A stretch of DNA of 64,000 nucleotides from Beroe ovata. Lineage: Eukaryota > Ctenophora > Nuda > Beroida > Beroidae. The notes beneath the pieces were generated by a model, which saw only the letters and a program-made list of their open reading frames with translations, searched no databases and was not told where the DNA came from. The first letter of the stretch is position 1. Every line of letters starts with the position of its first letter. Shown piece by piece: positions 24,728-36,385 of the stretch. The position numbers were made by a program, and so were the translations under genes. The stretch spans positions 528,136-592,135 of the forward strand of contig CAMPET010000004.1 in the NCBI GenBank assembly GCA_946803715.1, given 5' to 3'.

Positions 24728-26092
24728 TCATTGACTTCTTGCATGTGATTGCATGGTTCTTAATTGGTGATGTAGGGCTTTAATATCAATTTCAAGCTCG
24801 GGATACTTTTCAGAGTCAATGTGAGTGATCGTTTTCAAATAGTTAGCCTTGTCTAAAGGAATTTCTGATGAATGCTGGTCAGTATACAAAAGAACAAGCA
24901 GTAAAACAGTGAGTGACTCAGGCCACATATCATCCAATGGAGATATGGTCATGGTTTCATACCACTTAGATTGACTTATTATTTCATACATTTTGCTACA
25001 GCGAATGCCTTCAATCATCAAGGCTTTCAAAGAATCATTAGACTGACTTTTTCCTTCTACATCAGAAGGTTGGCATTGTTGTTTGATGCAAGAAATGAGA
25101 TCAACAGGAAGTTGAGTTAGAATTTCACTGACAGCTTTTTGAGCAAACTCATCCAATGAAAGATCAGGATTATCGAGTAAGAGTTTCCCACTTTTAACTA
25201 AATTAGATGTTTCATCAACTTTTTTGACCGCTGGTTGCAGAAAGAAATTTGCTGATATGACACCACTGTTACAGCAAGAGTCAATATGCCACTTGAAGAA
25301 AGAGGGAAGACCATCAGCTCCACCCTTCAATTCAGTTTTCTTAGAGCACAAGACCCAACCTCTTGTTTTGCCAGAAACTTTATCAACCGAGCACATTGCC
25401 TCAAACAGCTGATCCACTGATACCCAATGTGGAGGATATTTGTATCTTGCAACATCCATGATAAGTGCCATGTCATTTCCTTTGTGGTACCCCGCAATTG
25501 GAGAGAAATGACCATCACCTGTTTGAGAGAATGCCTTTCGAGTGTATGAAACAATAATTATTGGTTCTGTTGATGATGAACAGCTGTTCAATAGATCAGC
25601 ACGAAATTGTGCAATATCAGCTAAATTTTTAGGATAGATGTGCCTTTTACAGCAATCAGAACCTGATTGATTTATTGAGGCTGTGTTTATTCCTGTATGA
25701 TCTTGTGCATCATGAGCTTCATTAATAACAGGTCTTTTAGCATCCATTGTTAATGAATGACACCTTCCAAGGCATATAAATTCATCAAATGTAATACCTT
25801 TCTTTTTTATTATATCAATAGAGTTGCAGCAATGCAACATGTCCTCACAATACCATCTCCATGCCCCTTTCCAAATTATCCCAGGGTCAACCGAAAGTGT
25901 ATTCAAGACCATAGTAAGTGTTGTTAGGCCACAGTATGCAGGTTCTGCCTGCGTCAAAAACTGTTCAGCAAGTGAAAAATAACCTGACATAAAGCCATCT
26001 GCTAGTGATTCACTGAACATTTGCTGTCCAAGTGCTGAGCTAAATGCCACTGCAGGAGGTGAGGGAAGTTCTCTTCTATAATATGTCCTCAT
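24728..26092 (-). CDS. Phytochelatin synthase
   Basis: Papain-like gamma-glutamylcysteine dipeptidyl transpeptidase that makes phytochelatins from glutathione to sequester Cd and other metals. The single frame of 454 codons opens MRTYYRRELPSPPAVAFSS, the canonical family start. The catalytic triad is intact: Cys54 in QAEPAYCGLTTL, His195 in GDGHFSPIAGYH and Asp213 in LIMDVARYKYPPHWV. The C-terminal half (after about residue 230) is the variable regulatory region and holds a few single cysteines (CCNS, KQQCQ, RCSKM) rather than the dense CC pairs of plant enzymes. A likely 3' splice site (TCTTTTTAG) about 35 bases upstream of the ATG keeps the frame open, so a short upstream coding exon or a 5'-UTR exon is possible. 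It follows QSOX tail-to-head by about 240 bases on the same strand. Confidence 0.95.
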   Translation of the reverse strand: MRTYYRRELPSPPAVAFSSALGQQMFSESLADGFMSGYFSLAEQFLTQAEPAYCGLTTLTMVLNTLSVDPGIIWKGAWRWYCEDMLHCCNSIDIIKKKGITFDEFICLGRCHSLTMDAKRPVINEAHDAQDHTGINTASINQSGSDCCKRHIYPKNLADIAQFRADLLNSCSSSTEPIIIVSYTRKAFSQTGDGHFSPIAGYHKGNDMALIMDVARYKYPPHWVSVDQLFEAMCSVDKVSGKTRGWVLCSKKTELKGGADGLPSFFKWHIDSCCNSGVISANFFLQPAVKKVDETSNLVKSGKLLLDNPDLSLDEFAQKAVSEILTQLPVDLISCIKQQCQPSDVEGKSQSNDSLKALMIEGIRCSKMYEIISQSKWYETMTISPLDDMWPESLTVLLLVLLYTDQHSSEIPLDKANYLKTITHIDSEKYPELEIDIKALHHQLRTMQSHARSQ

Positions 26093-26109
26093 TGCATTAG
26101 TGGAACTCT

Positions 26110-27450
26110 GAACTAGTCTTCTAAAAAGAAATCAAGTAAGTCATACATGGAATACAGGGAGNTAATTACTTTATAACTTGAATTTATCTCTGAATATAAA
26201 GTTTAATTGACAGTTGAATCAATTAACTGAAATACAGTAACGAAATGTTAAAAAAGATTAAGTACTCTCAAAACTGGTACATACTGTAAACTTTAAATTG
26301 AAAGTCCACATGCGTCATAAAGGTTATGTACAACATAAAAACAATGTAAAAAAAACTTTTATATAAACTAAAAACAACCTATTTAAAAATCGCAAATATC
26401 TTGCAATATGCTATTGAGAGTCCATTGCAATAAGATAACAATCTTTAAATGCAGATTCTTTGCAAATCAATGATACTAGATCCATGAACAGGAAGCCCAA
26501 AATTGATTTAGGATATATGACATAGTAGATGCAGCAACTATATAGGATCGTTGCTCTAATCAGAATGTGTATTATTCCCGAAAATGGAGAGGACAATGTA
26601 CAGTAATCAAAGCACTATTTGCCTGGCTAAGCTAGGCCCTGCTGTCGTGAATCTGCATGTGTAATGCTCCATTTCGTGAGGTACAAGAGACATTCAGACA
26701 ATCAGACAAGCAGACAGACAACAGACAAGCAGATATTTCAGTCCTTACCAAATAATAATGTAGACAAGGGAGCTTGTTGAGAAGTAGCCCGTCGAATCGG
26801 ACACATATCCATTACCCGGCCACTATTAACCATACTCCATAGCAACCTGCATTACATTCAGAATTATGCAGCGTAGATACATTCATGATACAAACAGAAT
26901 TTGCCCACACACAAGCATACACACATCATATACCCTGCATACAGTAGCTAGGGAACACACAGCACACATGAGTAGATCTTGGTTATCTCCGAAAAGCATG
27001 GGATTGACCCTGACTTCAACAATGAAACTGGAACTTCATGTATTGTACCAGTTGCTTGTACCAGGCCCAATTCCTGAGGTTTTGGGTTCAAGTATGGATC
27101 AATCCCATACATTTCTGAATGTTTTCTCTATTCACTGCTTGACCATGATACCATTTAAGTCTCTAAACAAAGAAGTTTATAGTTTATTATCCAGCCCTGT
27201 TATTACTAATTATTGCTGAAAAACAATATGCAGTGGAAAATGATTCAGGCAATGTCTACCTGATAGCAGCTGGTATCATACCAGGTACTAAACATAACTC
27301 TAGCCAGGCAGCATTTATGTTGATATTAAATATCATTCCAATTTCAATAACTGTGTATGGTTTGGCATTTGTGTAGTACCTATCATGGTAACAGTAAAGG
27401 TATGAACTATGAATACATTAATTCTGTATACATTAATTCATAGATATACT
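26110..27450. other. Divergent intergenic region, PCS to ABCG
   Basis: PCS reads left and the ABCG gene reads right, so promoters of both should lie here. No domain-bearing frame was found. There is a single N at 26162 and a short (CAGA)-rich patch near 26700. No conserved metal-response or other element could be identified by eye. Confidence 0.5.
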
Positions 27451-30400
27451 ATGATAAATGCAGACAGTGCCAATGAAATAACACCTGATTGCTCTGCTGA
27501 CTCTCTCATTGATGGAACTGACATTGATGGGGGTGAGTCATCATTAATCTTAATACATTTGATTGTGTCATACATTTGATAGTATCTAACATCGTAACTC
27601 ATGCGACTCTTATTCAATCCTCCAATCCATGAACTATGTCATGTAGTAAAATGTGTGACAAGATTCACCATCAATGAATCATACTTATCAAGGAAAGTTT
27701 TTTTTTATAATCTTTGCCTGCTTTTCGAACTTGGAAGAGAAGAAGACTGCTTTTAGGGCCAAAACTTCTCCCGACCTTTTCTTTGTATTTGTACAACTTT
27801 ATAGGTTATAGGTTGGAGGTGACTTGTAACATTGTCGGTTTAGATTGTCGGAATGTTGTTATCATTGTTGGTATATATTATCCTTCATAGAGTGGTATTG
27901 TTTCAGGCTACAATACTGAAAGTGAGGACAAGAAGCAGAGTGAAGGAAGTGTAAAGGAGCAGAAAATCTACCCAGACAACTGCCTGCGATTTGATTTGGT
28001 CTGCTGTGCTACAGGTATGGAATTCGTCTTTAAGTTCATTTCGACATTTGTATTGCGGACTGTAAGACTCATGGATAATTTTGAAGACAACTGAGAAGCG
28101 GTATGTAAAAACAATTAAGCTAATTGCCGCAGATAGAGGCATAAAACTGAACAAGTGCTACGGAGAGTTCTATGCAAAGCAGGTCACAGCAATAACCGGT
28201 CCTCCTAGCTGTGGTAGATCCACACTCCTCAAAATACTGGCCGGAGTCAAGTGAGTGTGGGCAACTATAGAGTATAGACTATAGAGTCCCAAATCCCAAT
28301 ACATTCAATCTGCATGATGGAATTATCACTGATAAGTGATGGACTTAACTTAGATAGAGTGATAGAGTCTATTTTTGAACAGCTGTGCACGTTGTGACAA
28401 TGTACAATGTACAATGTACATTGTCTATACCATCTGTTTGGTGTTGCACACTCATTTTACACGTTCTGAAATCAGAAGCCGCAGCTTGCAATTTCATTCA
28501 CGCCTGATCGGTTATCAAATTCCAGATCATCCTTTGGGATCTAATTGTGGTGGAAATTAAATATGGTGAGATCTAAATGCGATGGTTCATTGACTAACAA
28601 AATACAAATTTGAATTATTTCACAGTCCCTCCTCTTTCTTTCCCGTGTAAAATGTGAAATCAATTTGTTCATAGATACATCAGATAGCAACTCATATTTC
28701 ACAGAATTTGACATAACACGCTAACTGAATATCCCAGACCACACGACTTTGAAACCGAATCCTAACATTTTCCCTTCTCATATGACATTTGAAATTACCA
28801 CATTATAGTCATGAGATCTAGACGTTTGTAGTCTTCAATGCTACTAGACTTTCACGCAACCAATCTTGTGACTTATACAAGTCATTCAGTTACACTCATA
28901 AGAGAGTTTCCGTAATCCGTTATATGTTTTAAAACAAATTGTAGTTTTAAAAGAAGATTTGCTGTACGCACTCGTACTCAACTTACCACGTATATAGCCA
29001 TTAACACATTAAGAACGTTTTTATCACAATCAAATTGATTATTATTATTCATTTCAGAGTTAAGAACAGTAAAGGAAGGATAAAAGTCGGAAATGTTGAT
29101 AGGACCACAAAGGAGTTTAAAGGCATTTCATCGTTTGTACCGCATCATTGCATCATCAGTAACCTCACCGTCAAAGAAACGCTCAGGGTGAGTACAGCAG
29201 ACAAGAAAGTTTAGACGAGCACAAGATATTACAGCCGGGCATAAGAAAATATAAATTCAGCTTTCTGAGAAGTGTTACTGCCGGTCACAGTATGAATTCG
29301 CATAGTCGTGGGCCGCGGGGACCGAATTTCGGGAACATATTGTACGCGCGTGTGCGCGCACGTACGTTCATCAGTTTTTAAAACGTAACAGCTCTGATTA
29401 TCTGCTGCATGTCGTAAATCATACGATCTTAGATGCTCCCGGATCATTGTTCGGTTAGATATAGGTCGAGATGATATATCTATAACACATGTTTGGCGTA
29501 CACTCAGTAAAAACCTGTGTTTCAGTGTTCAGCGATTGCGTGCTGCCCGCCCAAGTTTACGGATCACGAGAGAAACCGTGCAATCATAAGAGTATTGGAG
29601 CTCCTCCTCAGTACTGATATCATACACAGAAAGGTGGGAGGAAAACATCATGTATAGCTAACACTACAATACTATAACTGGTAATCATTATAAAGTCAGG
29701 TCATTTTCACTCTGATAGGTGTACGATTTGACACTAGTGGAGCAGAGAATTCTCTGTCTAGCTGCTGAGTATCTCAGGAGTCCACGCTTTGTGTTCATCC
29801 AGGATCCACTCAGGTGAGAATTGACGTGGATACTGGTTAGTGAGGGTGCTGTTAGAGGGGGAGAGGGCAAATACTGAGAGTAGGAGGGTGGGAAATGTGG
29901 TTATAGTGGGATGTAGATGTGGGTTATGGGGGTAGATGTTCCCCCTCCCTCATTGTTATTGATCTCTCTCACCCATGAGTCATGACCTCCCTGCAGTGGT
30001 CTGAGTTCGCTGCACCAACTCCTGTATCTGTCACGAGTGAGGTTGCTTGCTCTGGAAGGTGTTGCTGTGGTCCTGTGTATCAAGACTGGGCTGAGTAGCC
30101 CTACTCTGCACTACATAGATAACGTGAGTTCATTGTTACTACACGTCACGGGCTGTACATTGCTCTGTTGTTGGTGTACAGACAATAATCACGGCAATAA
30201 TCAGGCAATAATCACGGATTAACTGATCTGTATTATCTACAGTTGTACGTGATGTCGAAGGGTCAGTGTGTGTACAGTGGTGCTCCTGATCAACTTCCCA
30301 AGTACTTCACAACCAACGCTCCTTCACCGGCTGAAACATTCACCGACATACACCAAGGTATTATGATAGGGAGTGATGATATAGTGATTATAGAGTGATT

Positions 30401-33400
30401 ATAGAGTAATTATTGAGTGATTATAGAGTAACTAGAAAACCCGCCAAGTGGACGTGATAAACTATCCATTGAAAGACACCACGACGTTACTTCAGAACGA
30501 CAGCTTAACAATAACATGACCTGTGATCAAAATCCAACCTACTTATTTGAACCACTGATTTGATGAAGGAGCACTTGGTCACAATTCACCCATTTCTTCG
30601 AATAAGCACAGAAAATGGTGCTTCCGTTAATCGTTTCAATTTGCATAGTGTATTGTTACCGAAAATAACATCGTATTTCACCATGAGTCGAAAAGAATAA
30701 CTGCCGAGCAAAAGCAACAATTGTCAACTCAAGAGGAATTTGACCGTTGCTCGAATCAGAACCTACTTGCATTCATCCCATCAACGAAAACTAAAACGTT
30801 ATCAAAGCACCATCATCAGAAATGAGCTCCCACTTCACTATTACAGTAGTAGCACGTATCCATGGCAACGCGCACTTTAACTTCAAAATCAGCACGTGCA
30901 TTTAGTGACGGACATACAGAAATAAATAAAGACAAACAAACAACCAAATTATAATAGAGACTAGGTAGCCCGTCAAGTACTCAAGTAGTCACGATAAACA
31001 TCAATGCATGGGCGATAATGAAACGACTAACGTATTGTGAAAGATGTTGAACGTACCCAACGTAGTAGCTTAAATCCAGATTCCAAATCGAAAACGATCA
31101 AAGCAACACATCATCCAGTGTGGTCGATGATTCAGTGCAAAACAGAAACATATCAATCAATATCAGACTGTCATTACGCGTACATCAAACTGCACGTGCA
31201 ACTCTTGTTTCTCCTATCAACAGAGAGAGCAACGTTATCGAAACAGCGCCATAAGAAATGAAACAACAGGCTACTACCTTTTGCACGTGCATCCTTCCAA
31301 CTACATCTTATTCCCATAGCAACACGCACGCCGTGACTCACAGAAATTATTATAGAGAGAATGCCAAATTATAATAGGGACTAGGGAGCCCGTCAAGTAC
31401 TCAAGTAGTCACAATAAACATCAGATAGGTAATGAAACAACTAACGTATTGTGAAAGATGTCGAACGTAGTAGCATGGAGATTCCATATCAAGAACAATC
31501 TCAGCAACACATCACTCAGTGTGTGCAGTCGATTATTCAGTGCAAAGCAGAAACATATCATGCAAGATCTGGTCGTCAATGCGCGCATCGAACTGCACGT
31601 GCAACTCTAGTTCACCTTTCAGAGAGCAACGTAATCAAAACAGCACCATTAGAAATGAGCCTACAGGCTACTCCTTTTTGCACGTGCAACTCATACACTA
31701 CCATAGCAACACGTAGTACGCGGTGAACGCACAGAGAACATAATAATAATAATAATGATAATAATAAAAGAGAGAATGCCAAATTATAATAGGGATTATC
31801 ATTTATTTCCACTCTTCAACTATCGTCTTTTTCACGAATAACACCCAACACTATCATCCAATTCCCAGTACTTCTCCATTGCTCGACTAACGACACGCGA
31901 CACCAAGTCGAGAACAATGCTAAGCGGTGTCGGAGACCGATTACAGGCCCGGAGAATCATGCGTCCTACGAGCCAAAACCTGTGGTATGTCAAACTTAGT
32001 GGGAAGAGGATATGACTTTTCATTTCACCAAAAAGGCCATACGGCAAGCAATTTATAGCTTGATAAGGATCGTGTATGATTGCTCAATGCTCACTCATTC
32101 AATGCTCACTCTCAGAGTTTCCTACAACACACGCTACAAGGGTTCAGCCTCTGCACCAGATACTCCATTGCCCTAGCCAGACAGATGCGGGCCGTGGCCC
32201 TCAGGTAGGGAAAAACTCACTTGTCATTGACAGCTGACACCAATCTTCCCCACACTGTTACACACTAGGACACCACTAAACTATAGATTATTTGACACCA
32301 CCATATTTTCTTATAAACACCAGGTTGGTGTACAACACATTTATTGGGATACTGATGGGGAGCATATGTTTTGAGGTGGGTTTACACGGTGACACTGCAC
32401 GAGAGAATGCTGGATACATCTTCTCATCGATCATATTCCTCTTCGTGGGGGCCTTGGTCAATTCTGCCAGACGAAGTGAGTGCTATCACGTGTACTATCA
32501 TCCCATTCAATTACGATCCAGTTATATACGCCTCACATATATCCACTCATATACGCCTCACGCCCTCGCATTATCTGATTCAAAGTTTGAAACAGCTCAT
32601 AACTCGCATCTATAGCCTCGCATCTATACCCCCTTGTATAACTCACCATACTAAGCATATTCTGTTTCGCAGCGAATAGGTACATGTGCATCTACCAGAG
32701 GGAGCGGTTTAACAGGTGGTACTCTTCATTCTCGTTCTACCTCGCTAAAATGCTCGCCGAGCTGCCTCTAGAGATTATCATGTCCGTTCCCTTCGCCAGT
32801 ATCACGTACTTCATGGCGGGTACGTTCATCATGAGGAATATCCTGCGGCTTACAACTAGAATTGTTGATTTTCTGATCAATACAATCAATAACCGTCAAT
32901 CTCATGAAATGAGGAATGCACGCTGCTTATATTGCCGCCGCATGTGCAATGTGCACGTGCTTGATATGCATTATGCACGTGCACAATGAACATCTCTGAT
33001 GAACGTTCCCACAGGAAACCCCGCTACCCTAATCTTCTTCACTCACATCGCACTGTGTGTGATAACAGCATGTATGGGACATGTATTCGGAGTGTTTGTC
33101 GTGGCTGTCAGTCAGAAATTCGAGGTAAATCCAACATCTTGATTCAGTGAAATAATATCGAGTGTTGAAAAATGACACATCCTCCTGCATTTGATTTCTA
33201 AGTTATTGATATTAGAACTGTGATTGATCCTCATTCATCATTAATTGCAGATTCAGCAAGCAGTTGCAAGCATCTATGTTACAGTTAACATGGTAACCAT
33301 GGGTTACATATTCAGGGTGAAACACATGCCCATGCTCATCAAATGGGTGGCCACTCTCTCACCCTTCCATCTACTGTTCAAGAGTAAGCTATAATATCAG

Positions 33401-34276
33401 CTCGAGAATGAAGAAATCAATGGTTTTCTAGTGTACTCATCTAGCTAAGGTGTGATCGATTAGGCTAAACTTACAGTCATAGAGACCGAGAAGATGTTCA
33501 ATATCAGAGGATAACCAATATATGCCGTATTTCCCAGGTTTCTACATTAATATCTACAACTCTTTGGATCCTCTGCACTGCCCATATCCTCCTCTCAACT
33601 GCTCTCAATATGCACCAAATGTGAGTAGATTCCATATTGTGAGTGTGAGTGTGAGTGAACCTCAGATATCTCATGTCCGTTGTCAATAACTGTCTGAAAA
33701 TCATGAACAAAGCCCGGAAAATTGTGACGAATTCCAAAACAAGTTATGATTCTGACGAATTCCAAAACCAGTAATGATTCTCCTGCACCCTAGCCTCCTT
33801 ACTACTCCCTCCCCAGCTCCTCTACTTGTACGGATACGAAGGAGAGGAGTTCCATTTCACCTCGTTCTGGTATCTGGTGGCGCACCTGGCAGTCCTCCAC
33901 ACTGCCAGCTTCATGTTCATCACGGCCCGTGGTCGATGGTTTGACACACAGCTCCCCGTGCCACACTACAATAAGTCCGCAACGGTTTCAGTCAGCAGAA
34001 CTTCCATTGATCTGGCAGGTTTGTGGTGTTTTACAGTGCTTTTGCACTGCTGCAAAACATAATCACATAGCTGCAAGAGTACAAGCTCATTGTGGCCTTG
34101 GTGTAATGATAGATTGATGCACTGCCAAGCTCTTGTTTTACAATAATTAGTATCACTTGTTCTTTTCAGATCAATCCAAGAACTTGTCGATGAAGGAGGG
34201 TATTTGGGAGTGTTTGAAGGGTTGTATCAAGGTGAAGCCTTACAAACCTATGGAAACTAGTGTCAATCAAGATTGA
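27451..34276 (+). CDS. ABCG (white-like) half-transporter with degenerate ATPase motifs
   Basis: Seventeen exons whose phases close exactly (2022 nt, 673 residues): 27451-27532, 27907-28014, 28133-28250, 29058-29187, 29526-29633, 29719-29813, 29997-30123, 30243-30357, 31869-31984, 32116-32204, 32324-32475, 32673-32819, 33015-33124, 33251-33383, 33538-33620, 33817-34018 and 34170-34276. The order is the reverse, NBD-then-membrane layout of ABCG. The NBD keeps the fold (VTAITGPPSCGRSTLLKILAG; LTVKETL) but Walker A has Arg for Lys and Ser for Gly, the Q-loop Gln is His, the LSGGE signature reads LTLVEQR, Walker B reads FVFIQDP where ABCG has FLDEP, the D-loop is SGLSS and the switch His is lost (CIKTG). 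The membrane half has the usual spans, e.g. LVYNTFIGILMGSICF and GNPATLIFFTHIALCVITA. AATAAA lies at about 34331. Transport, if any, would need an active partner subunit. Confidence 0.92.
30430..31800 (+). repeat. Three tandem copies of a dispersed SINE/MITE-like repeat in an ABCG intron
   Basis: Copies begin near 30432, 30958 and 31378 with ACTAG..(A/G)CCCG(T/C)CAAGT and carry internal CACGTGCAACTC and CCATAGCAACACGC phrases. Units are about 420-530 bp. Related single copies begin near 48303 and 51924. No coding capacity was seen, and the family was not recognised. Confidence 0.65.
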
Positions 34277-34967
34277 GTGTCAACGAATGTTCATAGTAGT
34301 TCTGGTATAAGTTGGGAAAAGAAGAAATGAAATAAATTTTTCCACCTCTATGGTGGACGGTGGTTGGTAGTGCTTATAAAAACTGTTCAGTCTGATTTGA
34401 TAGGTAGATTTTTATGATGAATGANTTTCACAAGCGTGTGAATCATAGTTTTGATGACTTAGTTTTGACGATTATGACTCCTTTGATGATTATGACTCCT
34501 TCAAAGAAACAGAAAGTTTGTATATACAGTTTGTGTATAATGGATGTTAATATGTCGTGGTAAGTAAGAGAATTTAACATCAATGGCTCGGTGCGACTTC
34601 GTAGTTCATACAAGGTGGAAAAAGCATTTATTTTACACAAGACAGAATATGGCTCTTCTAATAACCTCAGGGCACCGCCACGGACGGGCTGCGGAAAAAT
34701 GTCATATCAAATCATTTATACGCATTTGAGTGGCTGCGAAACTCAAACAATTCTTAATTGTTTTTGGATATAATATTTTCTTTTATAAACTTTCTGCTTG
34801 ATTTTCTTTTATAACTTCTGTCTATATACAACTTTTATCAGCTCATTTAACTTTAAGATAAGGTCTCGATGACAATATATTTCAATATCGAATGCCCTAA
34901 TATGACCGACCTCACTAAAGTGGTATGATCTCCTTAGCAAGACCCTGGTACAACAAACACACGTACC
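34277..34967. other. Spacer between ABCG and ribokinase genes
   Basis: About 690 bases with a single N at 34425. It contains one arm (34714-34772) of a 59-bp inverted repeat whose partner is near 38123-38182. No gene is seen. Confidence 0.55.
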
Positions 34968-35900
34968 ATGGACAGCCGGCCAAGTGTGGTTGTTGTTGGA
35001 TCGTGCATGACTGACATGGTCGCATACGTGCCCACCCTGCCCCGGCCCGGTGAGACTCTACACGGCACCAAATTCAGTATCGGATTCGGCGGGAAGGGTG
35101 CGAACCAGGCGGTTATGGCGGCAAAACGAGGCTCCTGCACCGCTCTCGTGGCAAAGTTGGGGAGTGACGTGTTTGGGGATAACTATCTGGAGAATTTGAG
35201 GAATGTTGGGGTCGATGTGTCTCATGTGGGTCGTGTTGACGGTGCAAGTGGGGTGGCGTTGATAACTGTCGATGATGCAGCAGAGAACTGTATCACTATT
35301 GTGGGTGGTGCGAATAACCATCTCTCCGAGACTGATGTCATGAAATGCAGTAAGGACATCCTCATTACGGCTAGAGTTCTTGTCATGCAAATGGAGGTTC
35401 CCCTGGCGACTAATCTTACTGCTCTAAAATTAATTAGACAAGTTGGGGATGGGGTAACTACGATATTCAATGCTGCCCCAGCAACTGAGAGCCTGCCTGC
35501 AGAACTTTACGGTTTAGTTGATATTTTCTGTGTCAATGAGTCAGAAGCTGAGAAACTGCTGAGACTTGAGTCAGTGAGAACTGTAGAGGAAGCTGGTGTG
35601 GCAGCATCTCAGCTTGTGAACAGAGGGTGCCGTGTTGGCATGGTAACGCTTGGTCCCCTTGGTGCTGTGTACCAGGAGAGAGGCCATGATGTAACACATG
35701 TGCCAAGTCCCAAAGTGCAGGCAGTGGACACTACTGGTGCTGGGGACGCGTTCATTGGTGCCCTTGCCAGTTTGATAGCTGATGACACGAACAACTCATC
35801 GTTCAGGGATAAGGTGGAAGGTGCTTGCAAAGTAGCAGCAGTCAGTGTGACTAGACACGGAACTCAATCATCCTTCCCAGGGGTAGAGGAGGAGATATGA
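34968..35900 (+). CDS. RBKS: Ribokinase
   Basis: PfkB-family sugar kinase that phosphorylates D-ribose at O5. Single frame of 310 codons, the usual ribokinase length. Motifs in order: VVVVGSCMTDMVAYVP with the substrate-binding Asp near residue 16, the first PfkB signature region GFGGKGANQAVMAAK (residues 39-53, ribose-binding GGKGAN), and the second signature VDTTGAGDAFIGAL (residues 253-266), in which Asp260 is the catalytic base and the GAGD loop forms the anion hole. The ATP-site stretch MVTLGPLGAVY near residues 225-235 is also typical, as is CVNESEAEKL (residues 188-197, NE motif). It has no intron, unlike the upstream ABCG gene, which ends about 690 bases away on the same strand. Confidence 0.96.
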   Translation: MDSRPSVVVVGSCMTDMVAYVPTLPRPGETLHGTKFSIGFGGKGANQAVMAAKRGSCTALVAKLGSDVFGDNYLENLRNVGVDVSHVGRVDGASGVALITVDDAAENCITIVGGANNHLSETDVMKCSKDILITARVLVMQMEVPLATNLTALKLIRQVGDGVTTIFNAAPATESLPAELYGLVDIFCVNESEAEKLLRLESVRTVEEAGVAASQLVNRGCRVGMVTLGPLGAVYQERGHDVTHVPSPKVQAVDTTGAGDAFIGALASLIADDTNNSSFRDKVEGACKVAAVSVTRHGTQSSFPGVEEEI

Positions 35901-36385
35901 TCATGGTGGGATATATTAGATATCTTACTACTGCGGGATTATGGTCGTGGAGTCTTACTACTGCGGGATTATGGTCGTGGAGTCTATAGTGTGATCAAAA
36001 GTGTGATTGTTTTTAATTTTGAAATTTCAAACAAAAAGTGTTTGCTTTCATTGTTTTCCAACAATTACAAACAAAGGCTAAGACTAAAGATTGAAGGGTT
36101 TAAAAGTGTATTGATGAACATTTGAATAGAAAAATGCGATTTGACACTTTTCACTCAAGTTCCAATTATGAATGCAATCATTTAAATAAATACTGATCAA
36201 CACAGCTTCTTGCGAATGGAAAATTGTGTTCATTCTCGTCCTCACGAATCAAAACCCGTAGTTCGCCTGTACTAAAAAAGCAACTATCGTCATAGGAACT
36301 CGTCCAACTTTTGGGAATAAATTAAAATAAAGGTCTGGACATAATACGCAGTGCTATCAGAATCTACATCAACAGTTCATGACAA
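35901..36385. other. Convergent 3' spacer, ribokinase and PHAX-domain gene
   Basis: The two flanking genes converge here. A 31-bp segment (TATCTTACTACTGCGGGATT type) is tandemly repeated just after the ribokinase stop, near 35920-35980. Otherwise AT-rich with nothing recognised. Confidence 0.5.

Noticed and set aside
27451-34276. ABCG locus considered as a pseudogene
   Set aside because: All 17 exons keep frame and GT-AG borders with an exact total phase; loss of ATPase motifs alone does not show decay.
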